64,000 nucleotides of DNA from Draconibacterium mangrovi_A (GTDB lineage Bacteria; Bacteroidota; Bacteroidia; Bacteroidales; Prolixibacteraceae). Made by a program: the position numbers and the translations under genes. Positions 35,241 to 43,360 of this stretch are shown here, in pieces. Position 1 is the stretch's first letter, and the number at the start of each line of letters is the position of its first letter. Under the pieces are notes generated by a model. It worked only from the letters and a program-made list of their open reading frames with translations. It did no database searches and was not told the origin of the DNA. The DNA is taken from assembly GCF_037646455.1 (NCBI RefSeq), contig NZ_JBBIXN010000001.1:1674001-1738000 (forward strand). The letters run 5' to 3'.

Positions 35241-38200
35241 TTATTTAATAACCAACCATGTAATCAGTTCAAAATTCTCCAAATCGTTCACCTGTTTTGA
35301 TTTAGGAATAAGCAGTGCACCCCGGTCGGAAAACAGCTTTTGAGTGGTTCTCTTTTTAAACACTTTTACAATTTCAGTTACAGCTCTTTTCAGTAAGTCG
35401 GAATATTTATCCATTTTCCCCCCGTTTTGTGTTTCTTCATTAAACAAGTCACACAACTCTTCAAAGGGCTCTGTTCGTCCCTGGCACATCAAGCGATAGA
35501 TTTCAAGGATGTGTTTGGCATTGGTGTAATTGTACCTAACCGTTCCATCTTCACGAATATAAACCAGGAAGTACGGTTGTAAGGGATTTACTTCTTCATT
35601 GCCTTCAGTATCGCCGGTTTGCCTTAAACAATAAACTACACCTGGTTTAATAATTTCCTTTTCCGATTCCGAAAATTTTGAAATATCCAAATGTTGCACA
35701 TTCTGTTCTGATGGAGAAGGAACCACAGCGTACAATCCAAGCGGAGCATTTTCAAGTTTAGCCCTGTTTTTCTCCAAAAAATTCAACAATTCAATCCTAA
35801 AATCATCGAGCGTAAAGTCAGTTAGCGAAATATTTTCATCCATCTCCTCCAGATCAAGTACTTCTTCTTTTAACTTTTTCAGTTGCTTGTTTCGGTATTT
35901 CAAATCTTCTTCAATCAACTCGCTGATTTGATCGGTGGCAAGAACATTGTCATCGGCAGTGGCAGTAACATCAACCAAAGCCATTCGTGCTTCAACCCGT
36001 TCTTTCAGGTTGATGTAATTATCAAGGTCTTTTGTCGGCCAGAAATTTACTAACTGAATTTTTTCATTTTTGCTTCCCAGGCGGTCAATACGTCCAAAAC
36101 GCTGGATAATACGTACCGGATTCCAGTGAATATCGTAATTAATCAGATAATCACAATCCTGGAGGTTTTGCCCTTCGCTAATACAGTCGGTGGCAATCAG
36201 CAAATCAATTTCCCCATCCTGTGGCATGGAGGATATTTTATTCCTGTTTTTTGAAACAGGAGAAAGATTCGTCAGAATATGATTGTATTCGTTCTTCCCA
36301 AAAGTTGTTTTTGTGTTGGAGCCTCCCACAATAGCAATATTTACTTTCAACTCGTTTAATGCCCAGTTTTTAAGGTTTTCGTACAGGTAGTCAGCCGTAT
36401 CTGCAAAAGCCGTGAAAACAATGACTTTCTTATTCCTTGGATTAAGTGGTTTCGTTATTTTCGATCTGATCAGTTCCTTAATGTCTTTCAGTTTGGCATC
36501 CCGGTCGGGAGTAACAGCAACGGCATTGTTGTATAAATCAATTAGTGCTTCCTTATCTGTTTTCAAATCTGCAAGCCAGTCATCAAGGTTCAGATCAGCC
36601 AGATTAAATTTGAGTTTCTTTCCAACGAGCCACTGATCCTGTTCGTCTGAGTTTTCTTCCATTTCATCTTCGTCCGGTTCCAAAGATTCAATACTTTCTT
36701 CTTGGGATTTTACCTTCGATGTTTGAAAATCAATGATTTTCTTTTCAAGTTTTTCAATTTTTTGAATGGTTCTGTCCATCGAAATTTCAAAGGATTCAAT
36801 AGAACTCTCAAGCCTTTTTAGAAAGTTCACCTTCATCATCCCGATCAGGAAACTTTCACGATCAGCCTGTTTAAAGGCAAGTACTCCGGAAGATTTTGCG
36901 ATTTCCTCATACTTCCCCTTTTTTTCTTCAAGCACATAAGCTGAAGGATTAAATACTGCTAATTTATATTGGAGTATTTTTCTATTTAAGGCATCGTATG
37001 TAAAAAAGCGGTCTTTCAAATCAATGTTTGAATATATGGAAACCGGTTTCTCCCGGACAGGAAATTTTCCAATAGAAGTGACATCATAGAAGCTTTTAAT
37101 GTGCTTCCGACTTCTGGCAATGGTAAGCTCATCGAGTAGTTTAAAAAAAGAGGAATCAAGTTTTTCAATTAACTGGTTAACCTGTCTTTTGGGATTCCTT
37201 TGCTGATCAGACCATAACGTAAACTGAGTTTGCGCATTTTTAAGAGTTTGCCCAATATCTTTAATTTGGGTTGATTCAAAAAGAGCGCTATCACTACCTT
37301 CGGTGATAACATGAATCTGATTCCTTAAATCACGTAGATTATTGTTTACAGGGGTTGCAGAAAGCATCAGCACTTTGGTTTTTACACCCGATTTAATGAT
37401 TTTCTCCATCAACCATTTGGCCCGATTCATTTTCAGAGTGCCATCATCCTGTGTTTTATCCATAGGATTTCCCCTAAAGTTATGACTTTCATCAATCACA
37501 ATTAAGTCATAGGCGCTCCAGTTAAAATGCTCCAGATCAATTCCATTTGCGTCTGATCTGCCAGTAATACGTCCAAGATCGGTGTGATACAAAACAGTAT
37601 AACCAAATCTGTCTTTGTGAAATGGATTCAGGGTATTTCCTTGGCTTGCCTGATAAACCGTCCAGTTTCCTGATAGCTTCTTTGGGCAGAGAACGAGTAC
37701 TCGGTAATTAAGCAATTCAAAATATCTCATAACGGCTAATGCTTCAAAAGTCTTACCTAAACCAACAGAATCTGCGATTATACATCCATTATGTTTCAGA
37801 ATTTTATTGATCGCTCCCTTTACGCCATCCTTTTGAAATTCGTATAACATATTCCAGATTTCACTTTCGTAAAATCCTGTTTTTTCGTTTAAAAACCCTC
37901 CCTGCTTTTGTTCATCAAGGTAATTTTCAAACACATGAAAAAGGGTTTTGAAATAGATAAACTCAGGTTCATTCTCCTGATAAAGTTGCTCCAAATATTT
38001 GAGTACTTGTTCTTTGACATCTTCAACAAGACCGGAATCATTATTCCATAATTGATCAAACCAGTCTTTTAACTCAGCCCTGTCACGATCACTGTCAACC
38101 AAAAGATTTAATTCAATATTCGGATTACCACCGAGTCCAAGCCCATTAACTGTAAAATTTGAACTACCAACTACTGCTTTTTCAATCCCTGTCTTTTGAG

Positions 38201-38588
38201 TAATATGATATAATTTCCCATGAAGAAAATTTGGTTTCACCATGGATTTTATTTCCGCCTTTTCATTAAGCCAAGTGGAACACTCTTTTGCTATTGCTTT
38301 TTGATTAAACCGCTTTTCAAGTGGAATTACCAAATTATTATCCTCAATCTTAAACTCTTTTGAATTAGCTTTTCCAGGATCAATTGAATTAATAAAAGTC
38401 GGTTCGCCAAAAAGGAATCTAAGAGAATTAATCCCGTCAAGTTGTTCCTTCAGTTTTTGATAAGCGTAAATTGTAAAGTAAGCTGATACAATTGCTAAGT
38501 CAGATTCTTCCGTGATATTCTCTTTAAGAAAATCTCCAACTTTGCCTTTATGAAAATTATCGAGTATTGAAGATAGATTTAGGTTCAT
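35241..38588 (-). CDS. PLD-nuclease/SNF2-type helicase fusion of the defence locus
   Basis: A 1115-residue protein. The N-terminus carries a phospholipase D-like domain: HGKLYHI (H123, K125) then GSSNFT (S142, N144), half of the HKD pair, so two chains may join to form one site. A superfamily 2 SNF2-like motor follows: DSVGLGKT (273-280), VIDESHN (DESH 366-369), SATPVNN and QRFGRIDRLGS (motif VI). A charged coiled-coil insert lies near residues 595-660. As first gene of the seven-gene minus-strand block it probably translocates on and cuts foreign DNA. DISARM and other systems have related helicases, but their DUF1998 partner is missing here. Confidence 0.9.
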   Translation of the reverse strand: MNLNLSSILDNFHKGKVGDFLKENITEESDLAIVSAYFTIYAYQKLKEQLDGINSLRFLFGEPTFINSIDPGKANSKEFKIEDNNLVIPLEKRFNQKAIAKECSTWLNEKAEIKSMVKPNFLHGKLYHITQKTGIEKAVVGSSNFTVNGLGLGGNPNIELNLLVDSDRDRAELKDWFDQLWNNDSGLVEDVKEQVLKYLEQLYQENEPEFIYFKTLFHVFENYLDEQKQGGFLNEKTGFYESEIWNMLYEFQKDGVKGAINKILKHNGCIIADSVGLGKTFEALAVMRYFELLNYRVLVLCPKKLSGNWTVYQASQGNTLNPFHKDRFGYTVLYHTDLGRITGRSDANGIDLEHFNWSAYDLIVIDESHNFRGNPMDKTQDDGTLKMNRAKWLMEKIIKSGVKTKVLMLSATPVNNNLRDLRNQIHVITEGSDSALFESTQIKDIGQTLKNAQTQFTLWSDQQRNPKRQVNQLIEKLDSSFFKLLDELTIARSRKHIKSFYDVTSIGKFPVREKPVSIYSNIDLKDRFFTYDALNRKILQYKLAVFNPSAYVLEEKKGKYEEIAKSSGVLAFKQADRESFLIGMMKVNFLKRLESSIESFEISMDRTIQKIEKLEKKIIDFQTSKVKSQEESIESLEPDEDEMEENSDEQDQWLVGKKLKFNLADLNLDDWLADLKTDKEALIDLYNNAVAVTPDRDAKLKDIKELIRSKITKPLNPRNKKVIVFTAFADTADYLYENLKNWALNELKVNIAIVGGSNTKTTFGKNEYNHILTNLSPVSKNRNKISSMPQDGEIDLLIATDCISEGQNLQDCDYLINYDIHWNPVRIIQRFGRIDRLGSKNEKIQLVNFWPTKDLDNYINLKERVEARMALVDVTATADDNVLATDQISELIEEDLKYRNKQLKKLKEEVLDLEEMDENISLTDFTLDDFRIELLNFLEKNRAKLENAPLGLYAVVPSPSEQNVQHLDISKFSESEKEIIKPGVVYCLRQTGDTEGNEEVNPLQPYFLVYIREDGTVRYNYTNAKHILEIYRLMCQGRTEPFEELCDLFNEETQNGGKMDKYSDLLKRAVTEIVKVFKKRTTQKLFSDRGALLIPKSKQVNDLENFELITWLVIK

Positions 38589-38889
38589 TTATAATGATTC
38601 GATTACATTATTGTTTTTGGGTGATTTAATGGATTTAATTCATTATCCAATAGTGTTAATTTTAGTTTCAGGTAAATTTAAAAAAAACTCAGGATTTACT
38701 GTAAACAGAGCAATGTTATAACATTTCTTTTTTGAAAATTGAAATTCTATTTAACACAATACTAATTTTACAGGACAATTAAGATTTGCATAAAGTGCTG
38801 AATAATTGAGTGTTATATATTTCCTTAGTATTGATGTTTCATATTATTGTTAAATTAAGTCAAAATGTCATGAAAAATGAGCTTAATTT
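38589..38889. other. AT-rich gap between the defence block and Rep
   Basis: This stretch of 301 bases should contain the promoter of the minus-strand defence block. I see only imperfect -7 candidates (for example TAAATTTA on the minus strand near 38680) and a GTTATAAC palindrome near 38714. There is no gene. Confidence 0.4.
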
Positions 38890-39849
38890 TTAGTGCAAAA
38901 CAACGTCGATATTTTGTGTTAGGATGTGTAGTAATGCTGGGTCTGGTTGATAATTTGATAATGGTTCGCCAGTATATTCATTGACCCAGTCCATTATTTC
39001 AGCATCATACGACAGTTCTTCATAATCAAAAATCACTTCAGACTTGTTCTTCATTTTGTTTTTCGGCAAATCTAAACCATATGTATCTGTCAGACGTAAT
39101 TCCCGCATTGCCTTCAAAATATTATAAAGAGCTGCGATATAAACTCGCCGGGTTATTTTCTTTCTATTGTTTTTACTATTCGGATTTGGTTCTGTAAGTA
39201 TTTTGCTACCGTATTTAACTACCTCTATCAAATCACGTTCTCTATCTTCAACCTTTCTCATATCTTGAGCTTTTCGCAAAGCATATTTGCATGTCCAAGT
39301 GCTTAACCATTCTTTCATTAATATCTCTGCCATTTCTCTTGTTGAAACAAGAATGTGAAAATGTGGATTGTATGTTCTTTTCGTTGGGTTGAAATTGCAT
39401 TCCAGCGACTTAATTGCAATCAGCTTTGGGCCCTGTCCTCTTTGATACCTTTTTTTAATCCTATCAGTAATTATTTTGAATGCACGTTTGGTATTTCGCA
39501 TTCGATGAAATAATTTGTTGGCAGGACATGATTTTGCTGTAAGAGTTATAAAATACGGATCAGGCCAAGTTTCAACGAAAGGGAGATATTTGTTGATCAT
39601 ATCAGCTTTACGATTGCCGCTACACACTGTGCAAATACGGTTCTTACAATATACTCCATGCATTTTGTTCTCAGAAAGTATCAAACGTTCCTGGCAAAGA
39701 TATGTGTTCCATAAACTCCTCACCATTTCTTCGTTACCTTTACTTCTTGCATAATCAATCAGAGGCAATACTACCTTATTTGTCACGAGTTTCTTTTTAG
39801 CTTTCCTTTTTAACACCTCTACATCCGAAGCATCAGCACCAGTACCCAT
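38890..39849 (-). CDS. Rolling-circle replication initiator (HUH, Rep_1-like)
   Basis: A 319-residue protein from ATG 39849 (a TTG precedes it). It shows an N-terminal zinc-like cysteine set (YCKNRICTVC), motif 1 FITLT, the metal-binding HUH motif NPHFHILV (H164, H166) and motif 3 with the candidate nicking tyrosine in VVKYGSK (Y214; numbering from the TTG). This layout is that of pUB110/pC194-type plasmid Rep proteins, which nick a double-strand origin. On an integrated island it may replicate the excised circle. It lies 44 bases after the secreted-protein gene upstream. Confidence 0.82.
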   Translation of the reverse strand: MGTGADASDVEVLKRKAKKKLVTNKVVLPLIDYARSKGNEEMVRSLWNTYLCQERLILSENKMHGVYCKNRICTVCSGNRKADMINKYLPFVETWPDPYFITLTAKSCPANKLFHRMRNTKRAFKIITDRIKKRYQRGQGPKLIAIKSLECNFNPTKRTYNPHFHILVSTREMAEILMKEWLSTWTCKYALRKAQDMRKVEDRERDLIEVVKYGSKILTEPNPNSKNNRKKITRRVYIAALYNILKAMRELRLTDTYGLDLPKNKMKNKSEVIFDYEELSYDAEIMDWVNEYTGEPLSNYQPDPALLHILTQNIDVVLH

Positions 39850-39893
39850 CAACTCAATTGGATTTTTTCGTTTTCTGGTTGTCCCGAGTTGTC

Positions 39894-40292
39894 CTAACGT
39901 ATTAAATAAAATCTTTCTGCCTTAACTCCTTTTTTGTTAAACGTCATTGGTGAATCATCCTCAATAAGTTTCTGTTTTTTTAGCTCGTAACTAAGTCCTT
40001 TTATTGTTTTTGATTTTGTTAAGGTTAGGGTATAGTCTTTTTGTAGCTTGAAGGTATCGACTTTCGATGATTCAACGATTTTGAAGATCTTCTTTCCTCC
40101 CGGGTCTTTCATAACCTGTCCAACAGCCGCAGGGATTTGTTCAGGTTGACCTTTACCTCTTACATATACCTTGTGATTAAATGCTGTTTGAGCCTGAACG
40201 TCGATTGAGAGAATGGATAAAATACAAATTACAACCACGAAAGTTATTACTCGAATAATAATCCCGATAGGATTTTTTTCAAACCTTTTCAT
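39894..40292 (-). CDS. Small exported protein of unknown function
   Basis: Read from ATG 40292 it has 132 residues. A signal peptide (positively charged start, hydrophobic stretch about 10-27, cleavage after VQAQ) is followed by about 105 polar residues with KVYVRGKGQPEQIPAAVGQVMKD and a Lys/Thr-rich region (TLTLTKSKTIKG). A longer frame to 40382 adds a second hydrophobic stretch and is less likely. I do not recognise the family. It is next to Rep on the same strand. Confidence 0.6.
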   Translation of the reverse strand: MKRFEKNPIGIIIRVITFVVVICILSILSIDVQAQTAFNHKVYVRGKGQPEQIPAAVGQVMKDPGGKKIFKIVESSKVDTFKLQKDYTLTLTKSKTIKGLSYELKKQKLIEDDSPMTFNKKGVKAERFYLIR

Positions 40293-40439
40293 AATGATTT
40301 GGATTAAGAAATTTAACATTAGTGTTGTTAAATCTAAAAATACGAATAAATCCGAAACATTCAACAACAAATAGATTATCAAACAGATATAGACATTATA
40401 CTTTGACGAGAGATACCGATTCCGGATTTAATTTTGTGG

Positions 40440-40474
40440 GAATAAAACTTCGTAGAAAGTAACTGTTTTATTTC
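40440..40474 (-). terminator. Possible weak hairpin terminator after the 267-residue gene
   Basis: AATAAAAC and GTTTTATT form an 8-bp AT-rich stem around a loop of about 16 bases at the end of the upstream gene. The stem contains no GC-rich core, so this is tentative. Confidence 0.3.
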
Positions 40475-41271
40475 TTTTTACGAACCGTCTCTAAAAAAAT
40501 TTCAAATCTTTCTTCACGTGATAACTCTTCCTTTTCTGGTGCAATTTCCAGAAGTTGACTTACTGCTACCTCGTTCGCCTCACTGTAATTCATCCCCTGA
40601 TCTACCAGATGTTCCCGAAGGTCGATTGCCCTGTCCTGTCTCTCCTGACAAAACTGGTCCAGATTCCCGTTCTCCTGAAGTTCCTTGTACATTTCCGGAT
40701 GTTCGCTTTCCAGATGTGTTTTCAGCATCAGGCCGTACTTGGTCAAATAAATTTCTTCAGATTCAGGAGTAATATATGTATTCGATTCGTGAATGGATCC
40801 ACGTGGCCAGTTCTCAAGGTTTGTTCCCATGGCATCAAAAAGCACCTCAGCAATTAATATTTTTCTTAATTGTTCATCATTCTCATTAAGCAGCAATTCG
40901 GATGCAATGCGCTCCTGAGACTGTTTGTCTACCTCAGTTGTAGTAAATAAAAAGTTATCTGTTTCATTCGCCGATGACAATGATAAGTCGTACACCATTT
41001 TTTCCAGATCATCACGAACCGATGAACTAAAATTTAATTCATCAGGTGTGTTTTCGTTGAAAATTGTCAACATTAATTCTCCAATCGGATTCTTGATTCC
41101 ATTGTGCCAAAGCCCCTTCTTTTGCAGTCGATAGATAGCAGCTAATTGAACCGGGTTATTTAAAAACTCTTCCATGATAACATTAATTTTTAGTTCGTAG
41201 GATCTTCCTCCATAAAGAATCGGATCTGGTTTCAAAATCAAAATTTCTGGTTCACGAATTTTATATATCAT
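40468..41271 (-). CDS. Acidic protein, possibly DUF1896-like C-terminus, unknown function
   Basis: A 267-residue soluble, acidic, mostly helical protein. Residues about 180-245 (HLESEHPEMYKEL, ERQDRAIDLREHLVDQGMNYSEANEVAVSQLL) resemble the C-terminal motif of DUF1896 proteins, which are common on Bacteroidota mobile elements and have no known role. The resemblance is by eye. It overlaps the preceding small membrane gene by 11 bases, so the two are co-transcribed from the promoter at 41537-41530. Confidence 0.55.
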   Translation of the reverse strand: MIYKIREPEILILKPDPILYGGRSYELKINVIMEEFLNNPVQLAAIYRLQKKGLWHNGIKNPIGELMLTIFNENTPDELNFSSSVRDDLEKMVYDLSLSSANETDNFLFTTTEVDKQSQERIASELLLNENDEQLRKILIAEVLFDAMGTNLENWPRGSIHESNTYITPESEEIYLTKYGLMLKTHLESEHPEMYKELQENGNLDQFCQERQDRAIDLREHLVDQGMNYSEANEVAVSQLLEIAPEKEELSREERFEIFLETVRKKK

Positions 41272-41509
41272 TGCTATCGTTTTGGATCTTCCTTTTTGTT
41301 ATTCCACTCCAAATAAATAGAATACCTAAAAGGGAATTAAGCCAAATACCCACTGCTAACCACTCCGACAACCAATTTTTAGAGATGAAACTTGGTGTCC
41401 AGATGTAACCTTCAGATAAACCATAAAGTATAGGTACAATTAAAAGAAGAATGCCAACTGTCAGACTTGCTGATTTGTATTTTACCATTAGTTCAAGTAG
41501 CTGTCCCAT
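41261..41509 (-). CDS. Small two-helix membrane protein
   Basis: An 82-residue protein with two hydrophobic helices (about 14-31 and 51-68) separated by a Trp-rich loop (YIWTPSFISKNWLSEW), ending in a basic/polar tail. There is no family match that I recognise. It is first in a minus-strand operon under a TATATTTG box (41537-41530) that is flanked by a C-protein-like operator, and it overlaps the next gene by 11 bases. Confidence 0.6.
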   Translation of the reverse strand: MGQLLELMVKYKSASLTVGILLLIVPILYGLSEGYIWTPSFISKNWLSEWLAVGIWLNSLLGILFIWSGITKRKIQNDSNDI

Positions 41510-41529
41510 TTCAAAAGATATTTGTTTCT

Positions 41530-41537
41530 CAAATATA
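41530..41537 (-). promoter_or_regulatory. -7 box of the accessory minus-strand operon
   Basis: It reads TATATTTG on the minus strand, a full consensus match 21 bases before the ATG at 41509. The operator at 41547-41556 falls in the spacer between this box and its expected -33 element. Confidence 0.55.
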
Positions 41538-41546
41538 ACAAATTCA

Positions 41547-41556
41547 GACTATAGTC
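41547..41556. promoter_or_regulatory. C-box-like operator GACTATAGTC
   Basis: A perfect 10-bp palindrome followed by CGTG. It matches the GACT-n-AGTC operators bound by controller (C) proteins of restriction-modification systems. A second, imperfect copy, GACTAAGGTC, lies at 41594-41603, just before the regulator gene. Both lie between the divergent transcripts. Confidence 0.65.
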
Positions 41557-41609
41557 CGTGGCTTTAGGTTGTTGAAAATTGGACTTTTATGCTGACTAAG
41601 GTCTGCATA

Positions 41610-41828
41610 ATGATAATTGAATCTTTCAGCAAAGTATTAAGGGATTTAAGGATGAAACGCCATCTCTCGCAAGAGAAACTGGCAGAATTGTGCGACCTGG
41701 ATAGAACTTATATCTCGATGTTGGAGAGAGGATTGAGACAACCCACCATTACTACATTATTCCAAATTTGTTCTGCCCTTGATGTGGCCCCTTCAGAGTT
41801 TGTTAGACAAATGGAAGAACTCATATAG
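41610..41828 (+). CDS. XRE-type regulator resembling R-M controller (C) proteins
   Basis: From ATG 41610 a 72-residue protein (an ATG at 41589 would give 79). It is one helix-turn-helix domain: LRDLRMKRHLSQEKLAELCDLDRTYISMLERGLRQP, then TITTLFQICSALDVAPSEFV. The length and the DRTYISxLERG pattern are those of C proteins, which autoregulate and delay restriction-gene expression after entry into a new host. A matching operator palindrome stands upstream. The nearest restriction-like genes start 3 kb away on the other strand, so the direct targets may be the divergent accessory operon and itself. Confidence 0.85.
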   Translation: MIIESFSKVLRDLRMKRHLSQEKLAELCDLDRTYISMLERGLRQPTITTLFQICSALDVAPSEFVRQMEELI

Positions 41829-41968
41829 CGCAAATAAATAGTTTAGAAATCTTGTATGTTTCAGGTCTGAAATGGCATTCTTTCTTTCTGATAGTTAGGG
41901 ATTTTGCTATTCCGTTAAACCAATGTCCTTATTGAACTTTTTGCCGAGTAATTTTCAAAATTTTTCCC

Positions 41969-41976
41969 TACCTTTG
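41969..41976 (+). promoter_or_regulatory. -7 box of the hairpin RNA candidate
   Basis: TACCTTTG, a full TAnnTTTG match. Transcription would begin about 7 bases later, where the outer stem of the RNA candidate starts. The nearest TTTG upstream is 25 bases away, longer than usual. Confidence 0.5.
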
Positions 41977-41982
41977 TATTGT

Positions 41983-42049
41983 GCTCGGATGGATTGGTAG
42001 CCTCAGCGGAATTGAACTGCTGTCTGCCAATTCATTCGGGCATTTTTTG
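41983..42049 (+). ncRNA. Candidate small structured RNA (67 nt, long closing stem)
   Basis: The first 15 bases (GCTCGGATGGATTGG, 41983-41997) pair along their whole length with 42027-42041 (CCAATTCATTCGGGC) if G-U pairs are allowed. All three departures from Watson-Crick pairing are G-U, the pattern of a selected RNA rather than a DNA palindrome. Inside is a second 6-bp hairpin, CAGCGG/CTGCTG (42004-42022). A T-run (ATTTTTTG) directly follows, so the closing stem also serves as a terminator, and a -7 box lies 7 bases before. No family is recognised. Alternatives are an antisense copy-number RNA for the Rep genes, or a replication or transfer origin hairpin. Confidence 0.6.
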
Positions 42050-42352
42050 TTTATAGATTGATGATTCCTGTAGTTTCTATAAGAAATATTGATTCGGTAA
42101 ATCTCCTGTTTTGAACTGTATTTGTTATTCAAGACATCAATCATTATAGTTCTTATACAGAAGGTTGGAAGAGTATACGAGTATGACATAAGTGATTTAC
42201 TGTGTGCTTTAACCTGGTTAAAAGGAGATTTCAAAGAATATTCAATACTCTACATTTGAAAGATGCACTACCAGAACGCAGAATTAGTATTTTGTTTTAA
42301 TGATATTTAATCCTTTTCCATGATATCTATGGTTATTATGACTAATGAATGT
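42050..42352. other. Non-coding AT-rich gap
   Basis: No gene is supported here. It holds one palindrome, TTTAACC-T-GGTTAAA (42208-42222), of unknown meaning. With two Rep-like genes on the element this gap is a possible origin region, but I see no nick-site consensus. Confidence 0.35.
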
Positions 42353-43339
42353 TTATGCGTAATAGCCAATATTAGGATAGTCTGCTGGATACTTCAATAA
42401 GTCTACAGGCTCTTCATGGTCTTTCACTGGTTGTGGAAGAAATGCATACTTCACAGTATGATTACCTTTCATCTTTTGCATCAAATTAAGTATCTCTGCC
42501 ATAACGTTGGTTCCTTGACAAGAGCTGTATGGTCGTGTAACACGATATTTTGCGGAAGGTTCAATAAGTCTCTTATGTGTGATGTCTAAATCGACAGTTT
42601 TACTAAAACCTACTACTGTACCTCCTTTAACAAGAAGGTGATTACCCAAATTAGTAGCTAATAGGGATTTAACATTAAAACCCGGAACTTTCTCTAACAT
42701 TGTATTGCACCCATATAGCCTAATCTCTGCTCCTGAAGCAAATCGAGCGCCAATATCATCTGGAATTATTGAATTTGCTGTCAACGATTCGCCACCTACC
42801 ATTTGATGTTCAACGGAGCCGTGATCAAAGAACTGCATAGATATAACTCGTCTGTTACGTAACTCTTTTCTCAATTTTTCCCAAAGTTGAGATAATCCTT
42901 CGGCTTGTTTGATTTTAATAAGAATTCCACCGTGTTTTTTCGTTTTTCTGGCGTGAGCCTCATTTGCGTAAGTCTGACGAGCTTCGTCAATCCCCGGATC
43001 TTCTATGGTAACAAAGACATGGGCTGCACGACCTTTAGGTTCCTTTAAAGTAAGTTTTTTCGCTTGTAATTTTTTCAAATAATATTTCTTATCAGGCGAT
43101 TTGAATTTGCCAGAATAAAAACCTAAACCTTTCATTAAATTCCTTGTCTTTATCTGCCAATCACGTACTTGTTCAGACTCTTTATTTTTATCATCTGTTA
43201 TGTAAGTAAGAGCACATCCCAATTTCAAATTTGCAGAGTCTATGTTTACTTGTTCGTCTATGTACAATTCTGGTTGCCAGGCCTGGCTGTCAAAAAACCA
43301 CAATAAATCGACAGCCAGGTCATTTGAAATTTCACTCAT
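42353..43339 (-). CDS. Putative caspase/CHAT-like cysteine peptidase
   Basis: A 328-residue protein. Residues about 163-250 show the clan CD caspase-like pattern: a hydrophobic strand ending in His-Gly (VISMQFFDHG, H173), then a strand ending in the putative nucleophile (AEIRLYGCNTM, C211), then LLVKGGTVVGFSKTV, matching the GA-x-VIGS-W segment of CHAT and DUF4347 domains. The N-terminal 160 residues are of unknown type and may hold a regulatory or sensing part. It starts 21 bases after the 601-residue gene, so the two form an operon. Proteases of this class activate effectors in several bacterial immune systems. The fold is read from motifs, not a search. Confidence 0.6.
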   Translation of the reverse strand: MSEISNDLAVDLLWFFDSQAWQPELYIDEQVNIDSANLKLGCALTYITDDKNKESEQVRDWQIKTRNLMKGLGFYSGKFKSPDKKYYLKKLQAKKLTLKEPKGRAAHVFVTIEDPGIDEARQTYANEAHARKTKKHGGILIKIKQAEGLSQLWEKLRKELRNRRVISMQFFDHGSVEHQMVGGESLTANSIIPDDIGARFASGAEIRLYGCNTMLEKVPGFNVKSLLATNLGNHLLVKGGTVVGFSKTVDLDITHKRLIEPSAKYRVTRPYSSCQGTNVMAEILNLMQKMKGNHTVKYAFLPQPVKDHEEPVDLLKYPADYPNIGYYA

Positions 43340-43360
43340 CTCTTTTTACTTTGGAAGAAA

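Noticed and set aside
24500..38588. DISARM or BREX identity for the methylase/helicase genes
   Set aside because: DISARM needs a DUF1998 protein and BREX needs PglZ and a Lon-like or BrxC ATPase; none is present.
40801..40830. Other CACGTG hexamers (for example near 20641, 40810, 50550 and 61890) as parS sites
   Set aside because: They lack the flanking GTT/AAC bases needed for parS.
41968..42234. An open frame on the minus strand across the hairpin RNA
   Set aside because: No start context, no recognisable protein pattern, and it coincides with the RNA structure.
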